Source: Tenrec ecaudatus (taxonomy: Eukaryota; Chordata; Mammalia; Afrosoricida; Tenrecidae). Taken from it: DNA of 64,000 nucleotides. The position numbers were made by a program, and so were the translations under genes. The DNA lies in contig NC_134538.1 in NCBI RefSeq assembly GCF_050624435.1, forward strand, positions 118,504,437 through 118,568,436, written 5' to 3'. The notes under the pieces were generated by a model. The model had not been told where the DNA came from. It worked only from the letters and a program-made list of their open reading frames with translations, and ran no database searches. This document shows positions 22,174-34,664 of this stretch, one piece after another (the stretch's first letter is position 1; every line of letters begins with the position of its first letter).

Positions 22174-23479
22174 TTTTCTTAAATAACATGGACTAGGGGG
22201 AAATTCAACTGAAAGAGAAAGACATTCCTACTGAGGAAACTAGGTATAGATGAAAGCTAAGTAATGACGCCTAACTAAGAAGATAAGCCCCACTCAGTGT
22301 GTTCATAAAATTAGTGGGATGCACATTTAGGGGGCAGGGCCATGCCAAGTAGATACTGGAAAGAATGGGATCAGGAATATGTGGTAGGGGGCAAGGCAAA
22401 AGAGGGAACTCTGTTTTATCCAGCAAGCAGAGCATACTGATGGCACTGGGTGTGAGGTCGCTTCCCCAGGATGATGACACAGATTGAGCTGAGACCCAGT
22501 GGAGCCGGGCATAAGGAAATGGGAGCAGGAGGCTGTTGCAACGATCCGAACTGGAGATACAGAGGAAAAGGCTGAGGGAGTTAGGCATGAACTTACTGTG
22601 CAACAGACACATGTTTTCAAATCTCATAAGAAACTGAGAATTTGGAACAGGAAAAAGCCATTAGGAAAAATACCTAACTACTTTCCTGTTTGTCAAGAAG
22701 GAATTCAATGCTTAAAACAAAACAACCAGTAACCATTACACATAATTGTATCCTAATCCACAAGGAAGAGTTGCTAGATCCAGTAAAAGCAGACATGAAC
22801 TCCAATGAATAAAAATCTATATTTGTATTAGGTCTTAAGACATAAGAGCTGTTAAAGGCTGGCTCTCTATGCCTATTACACCATCTGAATGTACTAACTT
22901 GAAACAGCAAGTTTCTTCCTATTCCCTCAAGATCAAAAGATTGCTCTTACAAAGCCCCAAAAGGCATAAACTCTCCAGAGGAAACACCATGCGCAGGCCT
23001 CCCAGAAGAGCACATTTCAGTACCATTAGCAAAGAAGAGATGGCTTGCCTCAAATTTCATGGGGATACACAAGGATAAAGGTCATTACTAAGGCAGCCAG
23101 GACTCAAGCTACCCAGGGACCCGATGCCTGAAGTCAACACCTCGTATAAGATAGGGCAATAAAATAAAGAATAATCCAGAAGCTGTCTCTCTCGACAATT
23201 TCCACCAGACTGGAGATCTTCATAGAAGTCAGTCCCATGTAACACCCCAGGGAAAACCCAGGTCCACGAATTTAGAAGTCCAGGCAGTGCTGGCAAAAAT
23301 GATGCTTCGAGCTATCTGCTGTTAAATTATAAATGCAAAAGAGTGAATATTCAAATTTTATGAAGGGTAATTTCCCCTTCTGCAGAACCACAGATTCTCA
23401 GACCCAAAGTAGCACAAGGAAATATATTCCAATAAGACTATTTAAAAACATAAAATGTAAAGAACCCAAATCCTTCCCA
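22174..23479. other. No feature recognised
   Basis: Mixed composition, no named element and no supportable gene. Overlapping open frames near 22271-22627 on the minus strand are unsupported. Confidence 0.4.
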
Positions 23480-24095
23480 CTGACCCAGTAAGTAACATCT
23501 TGATCACTGAGAAAAAATTTAAGTTGTCAAGCATTTATCTTGCTTGAATCCACAATCAATGCTCATGAAAGCAGCAGTCAGTACATCAAAGGACTCATTG
23601 CATTGGGCAAATCTACTGCATAAGACCTCTTTAAAGTGTTGAAAAGGAAGGATGTTACTATGAGGACAAAGGTGCATTGTGACCCTGCTGTGCTATTTCC
23701 ATCACTTCATATGCAGGGGGAAGGTAGGCATTGAATAAGGAAGACTAAAGAAAAACCACTGTATCTGAATGATGGTGTCTCGGTCGAATACTGCAAGTAC
23801 CCAGGACTGCCTCAAGAACAAGCAAATGTGCCGAGGAGGAAGAAGTGCAGATAGACTGCTCCTCAGAGATAAGGGTCACATATTTGGGGCATGTTATCAG
23901 GAGAGAACAGTCTCTGTAAAAGGACATCCTGCTGGGTAAAGGGGTTGGCAGCGAAAAAGAGGAAGACCCTCCTGGAGAAGGATTGACACCAACCAGAGCC
24001 ACATTGAGAGGATGGTGGAGGACCAAACAGAGGGCCATTCTGTTGTTCACAGGGTCACTAGCAGTTGGAGCCTAACAATGGCATCTAACAACACT
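23480..24095 (+). repeat. RTE-type LINE, 3' end, plus strand
   Basis: Follows the RTE 3' coding end and tail: 'cattgcattgggcaaatcta', 'gacctctttaaagtgttgaa', 'ggaaggtaggcattgaat', 'gaaaaagaggaagaccctcc', and finally 'gcatctaacaac'. Multiple deletions and stops make it a dead 5'-truncated copy. Confidence 0.85.
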
Positions 24096-24364
24096 GCCAA
24101 GAGAAGCTGAATGTGAAATGCATACATACATATTTTGATATGTTCATACTTCCATAGATTTATGCCTCTATATACAGACTATGTTAGGCCTATCGTCTCA
24201 GGTAGCCTAGGAATCTGTTTGCAAAGCTCCCTGAAACCCCTTAGGTGGATTAGGATGTAACTATGCAGAGAACTGCTTATCTAGGAGATAAAACCTGGTC
24301 AAATCTCTCCCCACTATGTCATTATATATGATTATTTTCTACTGTCTATTGCCCCCCCCACCCC

Positions 24365-24510
24365 CCGTTGGCACACAGGGTTGGGAGTCCATCTGCTAAC
24401 TTCAAGATTGGCAGTTCAAGTCCCCCAATCACTCAGAGGAGAAAGAGGAGAACATCTGCCCTGGGGAAGCACACATAAGATCATTAAGTGTTGGAACTGG
24501 CTGAACGTCC
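24365..24510 (+). repeat. AfroSINE copy, diverged, plus strand
   Basis: 'agattggcagttcaagtccc' B-box region then 'actcagaggagaaagaggag'. The head is merged with a C-rich run near 24352-24366. The 3' half is degraded. Confidence 0.6.
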
Positions 24511-25802
24511 ATTAGGGGGTCACGGGGGTCACACAATTAATCCAGGCTCGCTCTCCATGTAGTAACTTATCCTCCCCTTCGCTCTCCCCCTGGTCACCTT
24601 CCAATGACATTCCTTTCTGCTTGTAAATGTTTTCTCGGATGTTCTTCAATCAGTGGTCTCATCATATTTGTCTCGTTGAGAGGGCTACGTCATAGAGATC
24701 GCCCTCCGTGGCAGAAAACAACAGCAACCGTCTGAATCGTCCAATGAAAAATTGACCTGCTCTGCAAATATTCACCCCAATATAATACATTTTGTTGCTA
24801 AAACATTTAAAATCACACACACAAAGAAACCTTATTTACATCCCCCAGGCTTATCTAGAAATAAGGATTTACTCTGTATTTGACTCCAAACCCTTTTGCT
24901 TTTGTACACAGGGCAATACAAAACAAAAACCAAAAAACCCCAAATAATAAAATTTACCCCAATGCTAGGGTAAAACCCAAAGAAACACCAATGTGCCTTA
25001 AAAGTCCTCCTCAATGATTAAGCTTTCCAACATAATATTTCTTGGCTTCGGTGTGTGGGAAAGGGGATGTACACACGCGTGTGTGTGTGTACACAAAGCC
25101 GCTTGTCTCCCTTAGTGTGACAATACATAGACCTGTCATATGCTGCTCGTGTGTACTGCCCAGCTGTACAGCTCTGGTTTTAGAGAAACAACAAACTCCA
25201 TGACCATGCGTTTCTCTCAGGAAGAAGCTTCTAAATGGGTTTCCCATTTCTGTTGTCATTTTCTATCATTTTTCCCTCAGTGCGGAGAAAGCTTCAACAA
25301 TGATTAGGTCATATACTGCCACTATATTTTTAAGTCTGAGAATAAGCATAAACATTTGGACGAATCATTGCAATTGTATGGATCAACACTATTTCAGACA
25401 AAAATTAGGCTTTTTGTTTCTTGTCCAAACCTCTTTCAACTCCGCAGTGTGCGCGGCTACACGAGCCCAGGATGGGAACCCCAGGCTGTCCAGCTCAGCA
25501 GAGCCGAGGAAGAAAGAAAAGCTCCAAATCTTGGTCAAGGAACCAGCAAGCACTCTCCTTATTGCTTGCTATCAGGGACGCGGCGCTAGATAAAGCTGAG
25601 GACACTCACGATAATAAGGAATAGTACACGAATGTACTATTTCGATTCTCAGCATTTCCTTAGCTCAAGAAAGCTATATCCCTATGTGAGACAACATAAA
25701 TTAACAGCAGTATAAACAACCGTGGCTCATTAGGATGCTGTGCCCCAGGCACCTGCAAGAGAGGACTGAGAAAGGAAACTTGCTCATATCCCTGGTTCTT
25801 CC
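24511..25802. other. Unclassified flanking DNA
   Basis: No named element. It contains a short GTGTGTAC tract near 25075-25095. A slightly CpG-containing patch at 25440-25590 is open in three plus-strand frames but matches no protein that I know. Confidence 0.4.
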
Positions 25803-25910
25803 CTACCCCTCTCCCGCTTCCCTACCTCTCTACCTCTTCCCTACCTCTCTCCCTCTTCCCTACCTCTCTCCGTCTTCCCTACCTCTCTCCCTCTTCCCTA
25901 CCTCTCTCCC
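25803..25910 (+). repeat. 19-bp pyrimidine minisatellite
   Basis: Five complete copies of a 19-bp unit of the form ctacctctctccctcttcc, plus a 13-base partial sixth copy. Units 1, 2 and 4 differ by one to three bases. Almost every base on this strand is a pyrimidine, and the A in 'ctacc' is the only regular exception. It lies 1.9 kb upstream of the GNAT3 ATG. Confidence 0.95.
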
Positions 25911-27807
25911 TGAATTCAGGGACTTCTGGAATTTGGGTTCCAGATTATTTTCATCCTGGAAAACAAAACAGCACAGCACAGTGACATCTTAGCCTCATAA
26001 TGTTGACGTCTTCCTTTTCCGGGTTACATAGGCCAGTGGAAGGTCATAGTTTACACTGCATACAGGAACTGTAAACAGTATTTCTACTCCCTAAAGAATT
26101 GGTCAGTTTTAGTCAGTATCCGCCTTAGCAACTCTTACTAAAATGCAGTGCCTTTCAGATCCAGGGTATATTCCCACTAAAATGCTATGTGTATGTTTGA
26201 GTGCAAATCATGTTTAACCATGCCGTGGCTCAAACAGGAATCTTGAATATCCCATGAGTGCAAAGATATCTATATTTGATATCGGCAAAAAAGAATTGTT
26301 CAAAGGAGATTTAAGTTTTATATTCTTTTTATGTTTCTTTCAGAATAGGCTCTGTGTTTGGGGGTGAATCTAAATAAAGTAGGCAATGGGAGCCTCGATC
26401 CTCTGGCACAGGTTCTTTGCATTGTAAAAGCAACACCACACAATTTGCACAAATACTTGCATATCTGCTTTGGACATCCTTATGCTACCATAACACAGCT
26501 TTGGAGGGATGGAATCCAAGAAGTTTTGACTATGCTTACCTATCTGTAGTCTAATATTATTGTGTGGAAAAGTAAACAAAGCAGAAATATGTATTTAACC
26601 TGGGACCTATTTCCTTGCTGGAGGAATATGCAAAAATACACCTGTTCAAACTTCACATAAGAACGGCGTTGCCAAACAGATGTACTGACCGCATTCTAGC
26701 ATTTCCTGGTTGAGCAGATTCACAAATCTCCAAGCACACTTTGAAAGGCTTGCTTGTCACCATAGATAAACAGCTCTGGTTATAAGGACAATATTGATTT
26801 ATGCTTCATATTAAAAAAAACCAGATTTCTTCCCTCAAGCAGGTAGATCTTGAGGCGGTACATGATACTCCACGGGGTATTTAAAAGGTGTAGAACACTT
26901 GGAGCTATTTGCTGTTTTCACATTTTAGGACAAACCTTATTACCCCCTATTTCAAAGTACATTGTTTTTGATCCCCTTGGTGCCAAATCCATAAAAGTCC
27001 ACCTATCATGGAAGCTATTGCTTAGTGGCACCAAACAGTTAATGTTCTGCCTAAAGGAAATATTCGACACTAAGTAGGATCTCCATGAAGTTGATGGGTT
27101 GGCTTTCTCACATGGAATAAAAGTTCAATATATAGAAATGGATGGCATGGCAGTAAAATCAGTAATTTTAATACGTAAAATGTTGAGTTGTATGTTTGTA
27201 GCATAAGACAGTAAGTATAAATGTAAGAGTTATACTTATCTGTTTCTAATTTTAAGGAAGTTTATAGTGAGCTAGCAGATACTGACACCTCTAATAATTT
27301 TAGGTCATAATGTAAACAGAGTTATGTTTGGATAACTTAATACAAACATCCTGATCATGAAACAGGAATGATTATAAGGAATTAGTAGGCAAACAATGGA
27401 AGATAAGAATTTTAATTAGCGGTACTATCCTTTAACCACCGTAAAATATTATTTATTAATAAGCTTTCCATTTGAATGTCTCTTTGTTCATCATTGAATA
27501 GATTTTGAGAATATCTATATAATTTCATGCTATTCTTTATCTTTTAAACGATGTGAGTATATTTTCTAAAATGTGACAGAAGTGGCCATTTAATTTGAAA
27601 GCATAATGAATTTCCTCTTCAGCTTCCACCAGGGTTGCATGGTTCTACCTCTCGATCAGGTGACGGATTAGAAAGCATCTCTATAGTCAAAACAGATGGG
27701 TACTTCAGCAGAGCATTGTCTTGTCATCATATATTCAACACGGGAGTTGGACTTCACATTTGAAATACGTTTGAACGAATAAACTAACACTCATCTAATT
27801 CCACAAG
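25911..27807 (+). promoter_or_regulatory. Proximal 5' flank of GNAT3
   Basis: About 1.9 kb between a pyrimidine minisatellite and the GNAT3 start codon, with no recognisable transposon and no CpG-rich island. This fits a narrowly expressed taste and chemosensory gene. The transcription start is not visible. An AT-rich element (catatattc, near 27728) about 80 bp before the ATG could act as a TATA-like box, but this is a guess. The 5' UTR and core promoter should lie within the last few hundred bases of this stretch. Confidence 0.35.
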
Positions 27808-27925
27808 ATGGGGAGTGGAATTAGTTCAGAGAGTAAGGAGTCAGCCAAAAGATCAAAAGAACTGGAGAAAAAACTTCAGGAAGATGCTGAGCGAGACGCG
27901 AGAACTGTAAAGTTGCTATTATTAG
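27808..27925 (+). CDS. GNAT3: GNAT3 exon 1 (gustducin alpha subunit, N-terminus)
   Basis: Encodes the first 39 codons plus one base of alpha-gustducin, the G-protein subunit that couples sweet, umami (T1R) and bitter (T2R) receptors to downstream signalling in taste cells. The protein starts MGSGISSES and continues as a charged N-terminal helix ([14 protein letters not shown]) ending KLLLL, just before the P-loop. Gly2 fits N-myristoylation. Position 3 is Ser, not Cys, so the palmitoylation site of Gi-type subunits is absent, as in transducins. The ATG has A at -3 and G at +4, a good Kozak context. The exon ends one base into the P-loop glycine codon and is followed by a gtaat donor. The length of 118 bp matches the first coding exon of the G-alpha i/t group. 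The reading frame is intact. Identification is from recall of the mammalian GNAT3 protein and is firm. Confidence 0.96.
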
Positions 27926-29217
27926 GTAATTAACTCTCCTTTTTGCTCCCAGACTGATTTTTCTATTAACTTTTCTCAAAATTTATCTTTAAGGGATATT
28001 ACTATATAGAAAAAAATGTATTTGGAAGCCTAGATATGCTTCACTTGTGCTCAGTAAATATTTTAAAACAGATTTCTCTATTTACTATTTTATTACATGT
28101 CTTTCTGTTATGCAGATGGTAAAATATTTATTCAATGGCTCCATTTCCCAATGTCAATGAGATTTATTATTATTAAGAGAAAATTCATCTCTGCTTATTA
28201 GTTTATTGTACCTTATTGTACCTTAATCATTTCCTGAATGATACTAAAATGCAATCTTTAATTAACAAGTTATGATCAATGTCAGTTTGTTTGAACAGAA
28301 ATATGTTAAGTTGTTTGACATCAAATTAGTATGTTATTTATTTACCTGGCTGTTAAAATCAACTAGACTCTACTTAAGAAGCAAAGATAAGTTATTCTCA
28401 GTTATATTAATTATTTTACTCCAGCTATTAAATGTTATGCACGTCTTTGTTGTACACCAGTAATATTCCCTTTATGGCATTTTGGGAGATTTATAGAATT
28501 TATTTATGACCAGAATTGTGTTTCTTCTACCTTTTCATTCCCTGAAATCTCAGTGTGCTATATGACCAAAACAATATTTATGCTCAATGAATAGAAAGAC
28601 TCTTAACGGTCACTTGTTGTTCTAAACTAACATATATGGTTTGATTTTTATTTAGAACAATATGCGTCATGTAAGTGAATTAACTACTTCAATTCAGTTG
28701 ATATTGACTGAAAACAGACATATATTGTGAAATAAAGACCTATCAAAAGAATACAAAACAAGAGCATTAATGGAAGCAACCAAGTACTCTCTCCCTGCAG
28801 TTCATGATAACACATATATATTGTTTTTCTCCAAAATTGTGAATCTTTCACAGAACAAAATGCCCACTAATTCTTTTTTTTACTGTTCCTTCACGGTGCA
28901 TATTATCTGTCAAGTAGCAGCAGCATCTCACAGACTGGCTGAGAGACTCCGAGCACTTGCATTTGAAAGGAAAGGAAACTTCTGCTCCCCTTGTTCACGA
29001 GTGTTGTGATTTCACTTGTATATCGCCTTGCACGCTACCACCTGAAGGTTAAAGACAGTGCAGAAGGTCAATGACTCGGTGGAGGGGCTGATGAAATCAG
29101 TAAATATACTTTTTCGAGGACTCCAAGGTATTCACTGAAAGCAGAGTGAAAGCAAATAACAGGTGTGTGGGGAAGTCAAGCGTTTTAAGGTCTTGGACCA
29201 GGAAAAATGGTATGAGG
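27926..29217 (+). other. GNAT3 intron 1, repeat-poor start
   Basis: AT-rich intronic DNA after the exon 1 donor. I see no coding exon and no transposon that I can name. A slightly GC-richer patch at about 28900-29100 is unclassified. Confidence 0.5.
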
Positions 29218-29303
29218 ATAATTGGGATACTGAAAACATATGATATTATTTTGTGGAAATAGCATCTCTAAATAATATCATATGTTTTCAATATCCCAAT
29301 TAT
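29218..29303. repeat. Near-perfect inverted repeat (33-bp arms, 20-bp loop)
   Basis: The left arm 29218-29250 and right arm 29271-29303 are reverse complements except for one base (C at 29230 against the partner expected to give T). The loop is 29251-29270. It would fold as a long, AT-rich hairpin in either DNA strand or in the GNAT3 pre-mRNA. Termini resemble neither mariner nor hAT ends. It is a palindromic mini-element, a recent templated inversion or a hairpin precursor, and I cannot tell which. Confidence 0.93.
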
Positions 29304-29642
29304 TTTTACTTGCCTCAAACAATCACAATTTTACTCATTCAGTCCCATTATGTTTATATTTATTTGGCCCCAACAAATCTGAGCAACCTCTGAGTCATCT
29401 CTTTATAAAAATTTAACCCAATTGACTTGATATGCTTTTCCTTTTTCCATTATATTCTAACACTTGCCTCTTTAGACTGTTCCTTCTGAACTCTATTTGT
29501 GCTTTAAGTTTCATGGTTCAAGTGTCAAGTACAAAAAAAGTTCAACAAAGTCTTTTTCAACAACTCTAGTTTGGTTCTTAATATCGATGTTACTAGCATT
29601 TTCCAATGTGAAGTTTTGTACTTATTTGAATTTGAATACAGT
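29304..29642. other. Intron 1, no feature recognised
   Basis: AT-rich intronic sequence between the hairpin and a SINE 3' end. Confidence 0.4.
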
Positions 29643-29730
29643 CTAGGAAACCCACAGGGACAACTCTACCCTGCCCTGTAGGCGGCTATGAGTTGGCATC
29701 AACTCGATGGCAGTAAGGTTTTGGTTTATG
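29643..29730 (+). repeat. AfroSINE, 3' end only, plus strand
   Basis: 'ggaaacccacagggacaact', 'ggcggctatgagttggcatc' and 'aactcgatggcagtaaggtt' are the terminal module. There is no tRNA-like head. Confidence 0.85.
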
Positions 29731-29769
29731 CAGTAGATTTACTCAATGCAAGGCATCTTTGGATCACTT

Positions 29770-29990
29770 GGCTGCTGCTGTTGTGTGCCATGGGGTTGAT
29801 TCCACATCATGGTAAACCTATTGAACAGTGGGCAGATGGGCAGTTATACATATGTATGTTTGCATATATATGTTTATGTATGTATATCCAAGACATAGGA
29901 TTTCCCATGATGTAAACCTTATAGGAACAAATGTCTATGTCTTTGTTCCTATTGGAGTCACTAGTTGGTTATAACTGCCCACTTTTTAGT
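29770..29990 (-). repeat. Possible degraded RTE-tailed SINE, minus strand
   Basis: 'gctgctgctgttgtgtgcca' followed by 'ttgattccacatcatgg' resembles the reverse of an RTE-style 3' end. The middle holds TATG-rich simple sequence. The match is weak. Confidence 0.35.
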
Positions 29991-30904
29991 TAAAAGCCTA
30001 ATTTTTTCTTTTTAATGATCATGTCACCAGAGCATCTGGTAAAAATTAGAATCTCAAATTAAGTATTGCCTAATTTTTATATACATCTTCATATTATAAG
30101 GTCATTTCATAGGTGCCTAAACACAAAAACACCAAATTCTCAAATGCAGTATGGATGGTGAAATACATACATCGTTTGATCTTATTGGACATGAGGTTTC
30201 ACTGAATCTGAGCGGTTTTCAAAGTGTTACTTTATAATTAAAGGGTCATACCTTGCATACATATATTTTTAAAAAGATGCTCTTCAAACCTTAAGTAAAA
30301 TTACAGAGCAGATATTAGATCTGTTTCCTTAGCAAAAGGTGGCTTCTAGGAAACACCAGAAGTGACTCATACATTCCTAGTGCATGCGATCACTGCTATC
30401 ACGACAACGATATCTTGTACTTCAAAAATTAGCCCACAAATAAGCCACAGAAAGAATATATTTTATTAAGAAAAAATCAATTTAATGAATATGTTGTTCT
30501 GTTTTGTAGACTTCCTAAGATAATTTTTAAGTCTTTACTTATGAATCATGTTTGACTGGCCTTTCTTAAGGTTGAGAAAAACAAAACTATTACATAAGGG
30601 TGGAGCTGGCTTCCTACGTCTCCTCTCTTATATTCAGTATTTCAAATTTCAGATTGCTTTTATTCCTTATTTCAAGAGACTTTATGTCGTAGATTGTTTA
30701 ACTTTCATACTGTGAACTGATTAAGCTTTGACACCCCAAAAAACACAGGGGACATGTAGTACACTTTTTCTTCATTCCTAAGACCCACTGCTATACGTAG
30801 CAATCATTTTAGAATTCTGAACTATATTTTAGTATACTTTTACCCAGTAATTTCCAGAAGTTTCATAGGCAGCTCATCAGCAATAGTCTTTCCCTTTATT
30901 TCTT

Positions 30905-31105
30905 AAGTGAGCCCTGATAGTGTCACAGCTACATGTGGGGCTGAAACTGAAGGCCAGCAATTCAAGCCACCTTTGCAAGAAAGACGAGGTTTTCTGCTTC
31001 TGGAAGCTGTTACAGTCTCAGCGGCCCACAGGGAAATTCTGCCTGGTTCTATAGTGTTGTCATGAGTTGGAATTGACTCCGTGAAAATTAGTTTAGGTTT
31101 TAAAA
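30905..31105 (+). repeat. AfroSINE copy, plus strand
   Basis: 'gagccctgatagtgtcacag' head, 'ggccagcaattcaagccacc' B-box region, 'agacgaggttttctgcttct', 'cccacagggaaattctgcct' and 'catgagttggaattgactcc' tail, all in order. Confidence 0.88.
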
Positions 31106-31596
31106 ATTATACTAATTTTTTTAATGCATCCTCTGAATGCATTTTAAGGCATCATATTGTTTTAAAACATATTTTAATCCATTGGCTATTAGGAAGATGA
31201 AACTGAATAGAATTTAGGTATAAAGCATATTATTGTTACATGTATTTATATTTATTTTAGCTAATCAACCTTTCAAATCTCTAAATGGCTCTACTTATTT
31301 AACAAATATCATCTGTAATGTGGCAATTATAATGATTCTGACACTATCTAAAAACTTGTTGTGAGACACAGGTAAAAAGATATTTCATAACCTCATTAGA
31401 CAAACAGAGCAGAATGAAGAAAACACAATTTAATATGAATAAGGTGAAATATGAGTTTTAAGTCATTTGAGATAGTATGATTTTCTGATTTACCTGCCAA
31501 TTATATAACTTTTTCTCATTTCTTCTCTGAGTGACTTGCCTTTATAAAATGATAACCCTGAAAATATTTTTTCTATTATAAAATGTCTCACAGCAT

Positions 31597-32355
31597 GGCT
31601 TCTTTTAAAAAAATCATTTTATTGGGAGCTCTTACAGGTATTATAAAATCCATAATTCAATTAGAGCAAGTTTCATTGTATAGTGGCTGCCATCATCATT
31701 TTAAAAACATTTTCTTTTCTTCTTGAACTCTTGGATATCAGCTCCCCTATCCCTCCCTTCCCCACCCTGCCCCCAGGAACCCTTACTGCTATATTATTAT
31801 TTTGCCATATCTTACACAATCCAGTGTATTTGTTCTCTTAAAATTCTGTTAGTCATTCTCTTCGGTCGTGGTTATACAGTCATCATTGCTATCAATTCTG
31901 CTCCCCTCCACCCGCCACCCTCCCCCCGCCAGCTCTTTCTCCATACTATGTCTGAAGGGTTTATCTATCTTGGATTTCATGCATTGAATGACCTTAATTA
32001 CACAAATGAGCACAAACAGTTCTCACAAGATGAATGAGGTGAAACTAAGACTGTAATCGTAAGGGGAGGGACCATGTAAAATGAAAGGCTATTTATGAGT
32101 TTCATCAGTGCTATACGCCCCCCTGGATATATCGCCCCTTTTGGTTTGCCCTCTGTGAAGGGCTGTTCAATTATCTTATGGGTGGTTTGGGATCTTCACT
32201 TTGTCTACGCTCTTACATGGCAATCTGATTGCTTGTTTTGGAGTTTCTGATGCTTATTCCCATTGACAGCTCATGATCACCCAGGCTGGTGTGCTTCTTC
32301 CAGGTGGACTTTGTTGCTTCCCTGCTAGATCGCTGCTTGTTTGACTTCAGTGGCT
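31597..32355 (-). mobile_element. ORF-less retroelement, old copy, minus strand
   Basis: Starts 'tttaaaaaaatcattttatt' (reverse poly(A) and signal) and runs through a C-rich segment (31738-31790), then 'ggctggtgtgcttcttccag' and 'ggactttgttgcttccctgc', the reversed modules of the same family as copies 1-6. It is more diverged than the others and lacks the second module. Confidence 0.6.
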
Positions 32356-33494
32356 GACTCTTATTTTACAAAAGAGTCATACATCTCTGATAAATTCCGT
32401 TTCAATAAATGTATATATTTTCTTTCTTTGCCAATGTTTTGTTTATCAGTTAAAGCAGAAAGATTATAAAACTTGGCTAAATCAAAGGTCTTATTTATCA
32501 TTATTCATTTTGTTTTTTCTAACTAGGTGTTAATTTTTATTGTTTCAATGGATCTCTGGTTGGGAGTAAGAAAAGGTGCTAGACACTAGAGTTTCTCCAT
32601 AGTTTTTAGCTAAATTTTAATTCATCAAGTTTAAGAAGTATCTTTTAAAATTTGATGATACCGATATAACCAGTGTTTGCCATTTGTATAATTAGATAGA
32701 GATTCATAGAATGATTCTGTTAAAATTAACTGATAAATATTTTATCATCAAGAATGAAAAAAAGATTCTGTGACCACAATAGGATATACCCCTAAATAAC
32801 ACTGCCAATTATTTGTTTTGCTTATCCAGTTTTAAAACTATTTTCAGTAATAATATATTTTCATTATATATTTGTTATAGATATTTTCCCCTGAACTGTG
32901 AAGGAGTTAATAGTTGTAATGCAAATGCTCAAATTGCTTTCTGTCGGGTAGAATATACTGGGAGAAGAGGTCTAGCTAAAGAGTTTCAAACTTTCTTCAA
33001 AGTGTAAGGACAGTTTTTTCTGAAATAAATAGAAAATTCCAGAGCCAACTCCACACATTACAACCTTGGGTTTTCTGATGAAACAGAGCAGTTGGTAGCA
33101 CCCTGGACTGCTCAAAGGGCAGATGTCTTCCTTTCTAACAGGCCAGAGCAAAAGTAAATTAAAACAAAAGAACAACAAAAAAATTAAAAAAATAAATAAA
33201 TTTAAAAAAAAACAAAAAAACCCAAAAAAACAAAAGAACAACAACAAGAACCGGACAAATACATTGCACACATACAATTGATCTTCATTTGTCTCAATGA
33301 ATCAGTACAGCTAAAGGAAAAAAGCTGTAAAATGTTGGTTACAGCATGCCATACTTAGAATATGATTCTGAACTTGGTGTTTTTAAATCACAATTCCTTG
33401 AGTCTAAAATATCACATTTTCATATGCATTTTTATTCACATCCTGAAATACTAATTTAAGAGGTGCCCTAAACTTTTACAAGCATTCATTAATG
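32356..33494. other. Intron 1, mostly unclassified
   Basis: AT-rich. An A-rich region at 33155-33245 of AAAC/AAAT units looks like an expanded retroelement tail. The sequence just before it ('gcagttggtagcaccctgga') might be a degraded SINE head. Confidence 0.35.
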
Positions 33495-33640
33495 ACTATG
33501 ATCCCTGGCGGTGTAGTGAGCTATGTGTTCAGCGGCTAACCAGCAGGTCAGCAGTTCAAAAGCACCAGCTGTACCACAGCCTCAAAACCCCACAGCAGCC
33601 ATCTACTCAGTGCAAATCAGAAATGACTGGGGGCCGTGAG
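33495..33640 (+). repeat. AfroSINE copy with internal deletion, plus strand
   Basis: 'tgatccctggcggtgtagtg' head, 'ggtcagcagttcaaaagcac' B-box region, then a jump to 'cctcaaaaccccacagcagc'. The 'gaaagaggaggctttctac' module is missing. Confidence 0.75.
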
Positions 33641-33794
33641 CAGGAGCTATTTAAGTTATTTATCCTTCCATAGTTTGGTGAAAAAAGTAAGGTGATGAAA
33701 CAGGTGCTAGTGTAGTACATAAAATATCTTTAAGTTTTTAAACAATCAGTGTATCTTCTCATTTAATTTTCCTCCATCTACCTCCCACCTCAAA

Positions 33795-33880
33795 GCTCCC
33801 ATGTCTGTGAATTCAATTCTGACATACAGTGGCCCTATAGGACAGGCTAGAATTGTCGCCTACGATTCCCAAGGCTGTAA
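33795..33880 (-). repeat. AfroSINE, 3' half, minus strand
   Basis: 'ccctataggacaggctagaa' and 'gattcccaaggctgtaa' are reversed 3' modules. It abuts an RTE 3' end on its right. Confidence 0.75.
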
Positions 33881-34341
33881 GCAAGGACGTTCCTCTGAGG
33901 ACTAAAGTACTCCTGACCCAAGCCATGGTATTTTCCATTGCACAATAAAGAATAAAAAAGACAGAAGAAGAACTGATGCATTTGAATTATAGCGCGAAGA
34001 ATCGCGAAAGTACCATGGACAGCTAAGGGGCAAACCAATCTATCCTGGAAGTACAGTTGCTCTTCTGAGGCAAGAGAGTGAGGCTTACCTCACTACTTGG
34101 ACCATGTTGTCAAGAGAGACCAGTCCCTGGAGAAGTAGATCATGTTTGCTAACACCGAGGAGAAGCACAAAAGAGGAAGGCTCTCAGGAGATGGGTTGAT
34201 TCAGTGGCTGCACCAGTGGACTCAAGTATGGGGACGGTTGTGGGATGGCGCAGGGCAGGGCAGGGCAGTGGTGCCTTCTGTTGTGCTTAATGTCGCTATG
34301 GGTGGATCCGACCCGATGGCACCTAACAACAACCACAACAG
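33881..34341 (+). repeat. RTE-type LINE, 3' end, plus strand
   Basis: From 'gaggactaaagtactcctga' and 'cccaagccatggtattttcc' to 'gcacctaacaacaaccacaa', the RTE terminal coding segment, 3' UTR and (CAAC) tail. It has internal deletions. A short 'gggca' tandem run lies near 34253-34268. Confidence 0.88.
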
Positions 34342-34664
34342 GTCTTTACCGCGGCAGACTGCAGCCGAGGTCCCGTCCCTCTTGCCCGGAGTGGCTGGTG
34401 GATGAGCGCCGCTGCGCGTTGGGTACTCGGATCCTCAGCCCTTGTGCCACCCACGCTGCGCTCCACGCACTCACGTGCAATTATATTAGTACAGAGTTTG
34501 AACTTTAAAAGGGGGATCAAAGGGGAAACAGGTTGAAACTCCAATAGATATGAAAAATATCTATTATGCTAATTAAATCTGGGTATAACTACTTAATTAT
34601 TTAGTAGATTTGGTAGAAATCGTCGGTTTCGTTCCTGCCTTGATATTTGCTATTTCAGTAGAAA

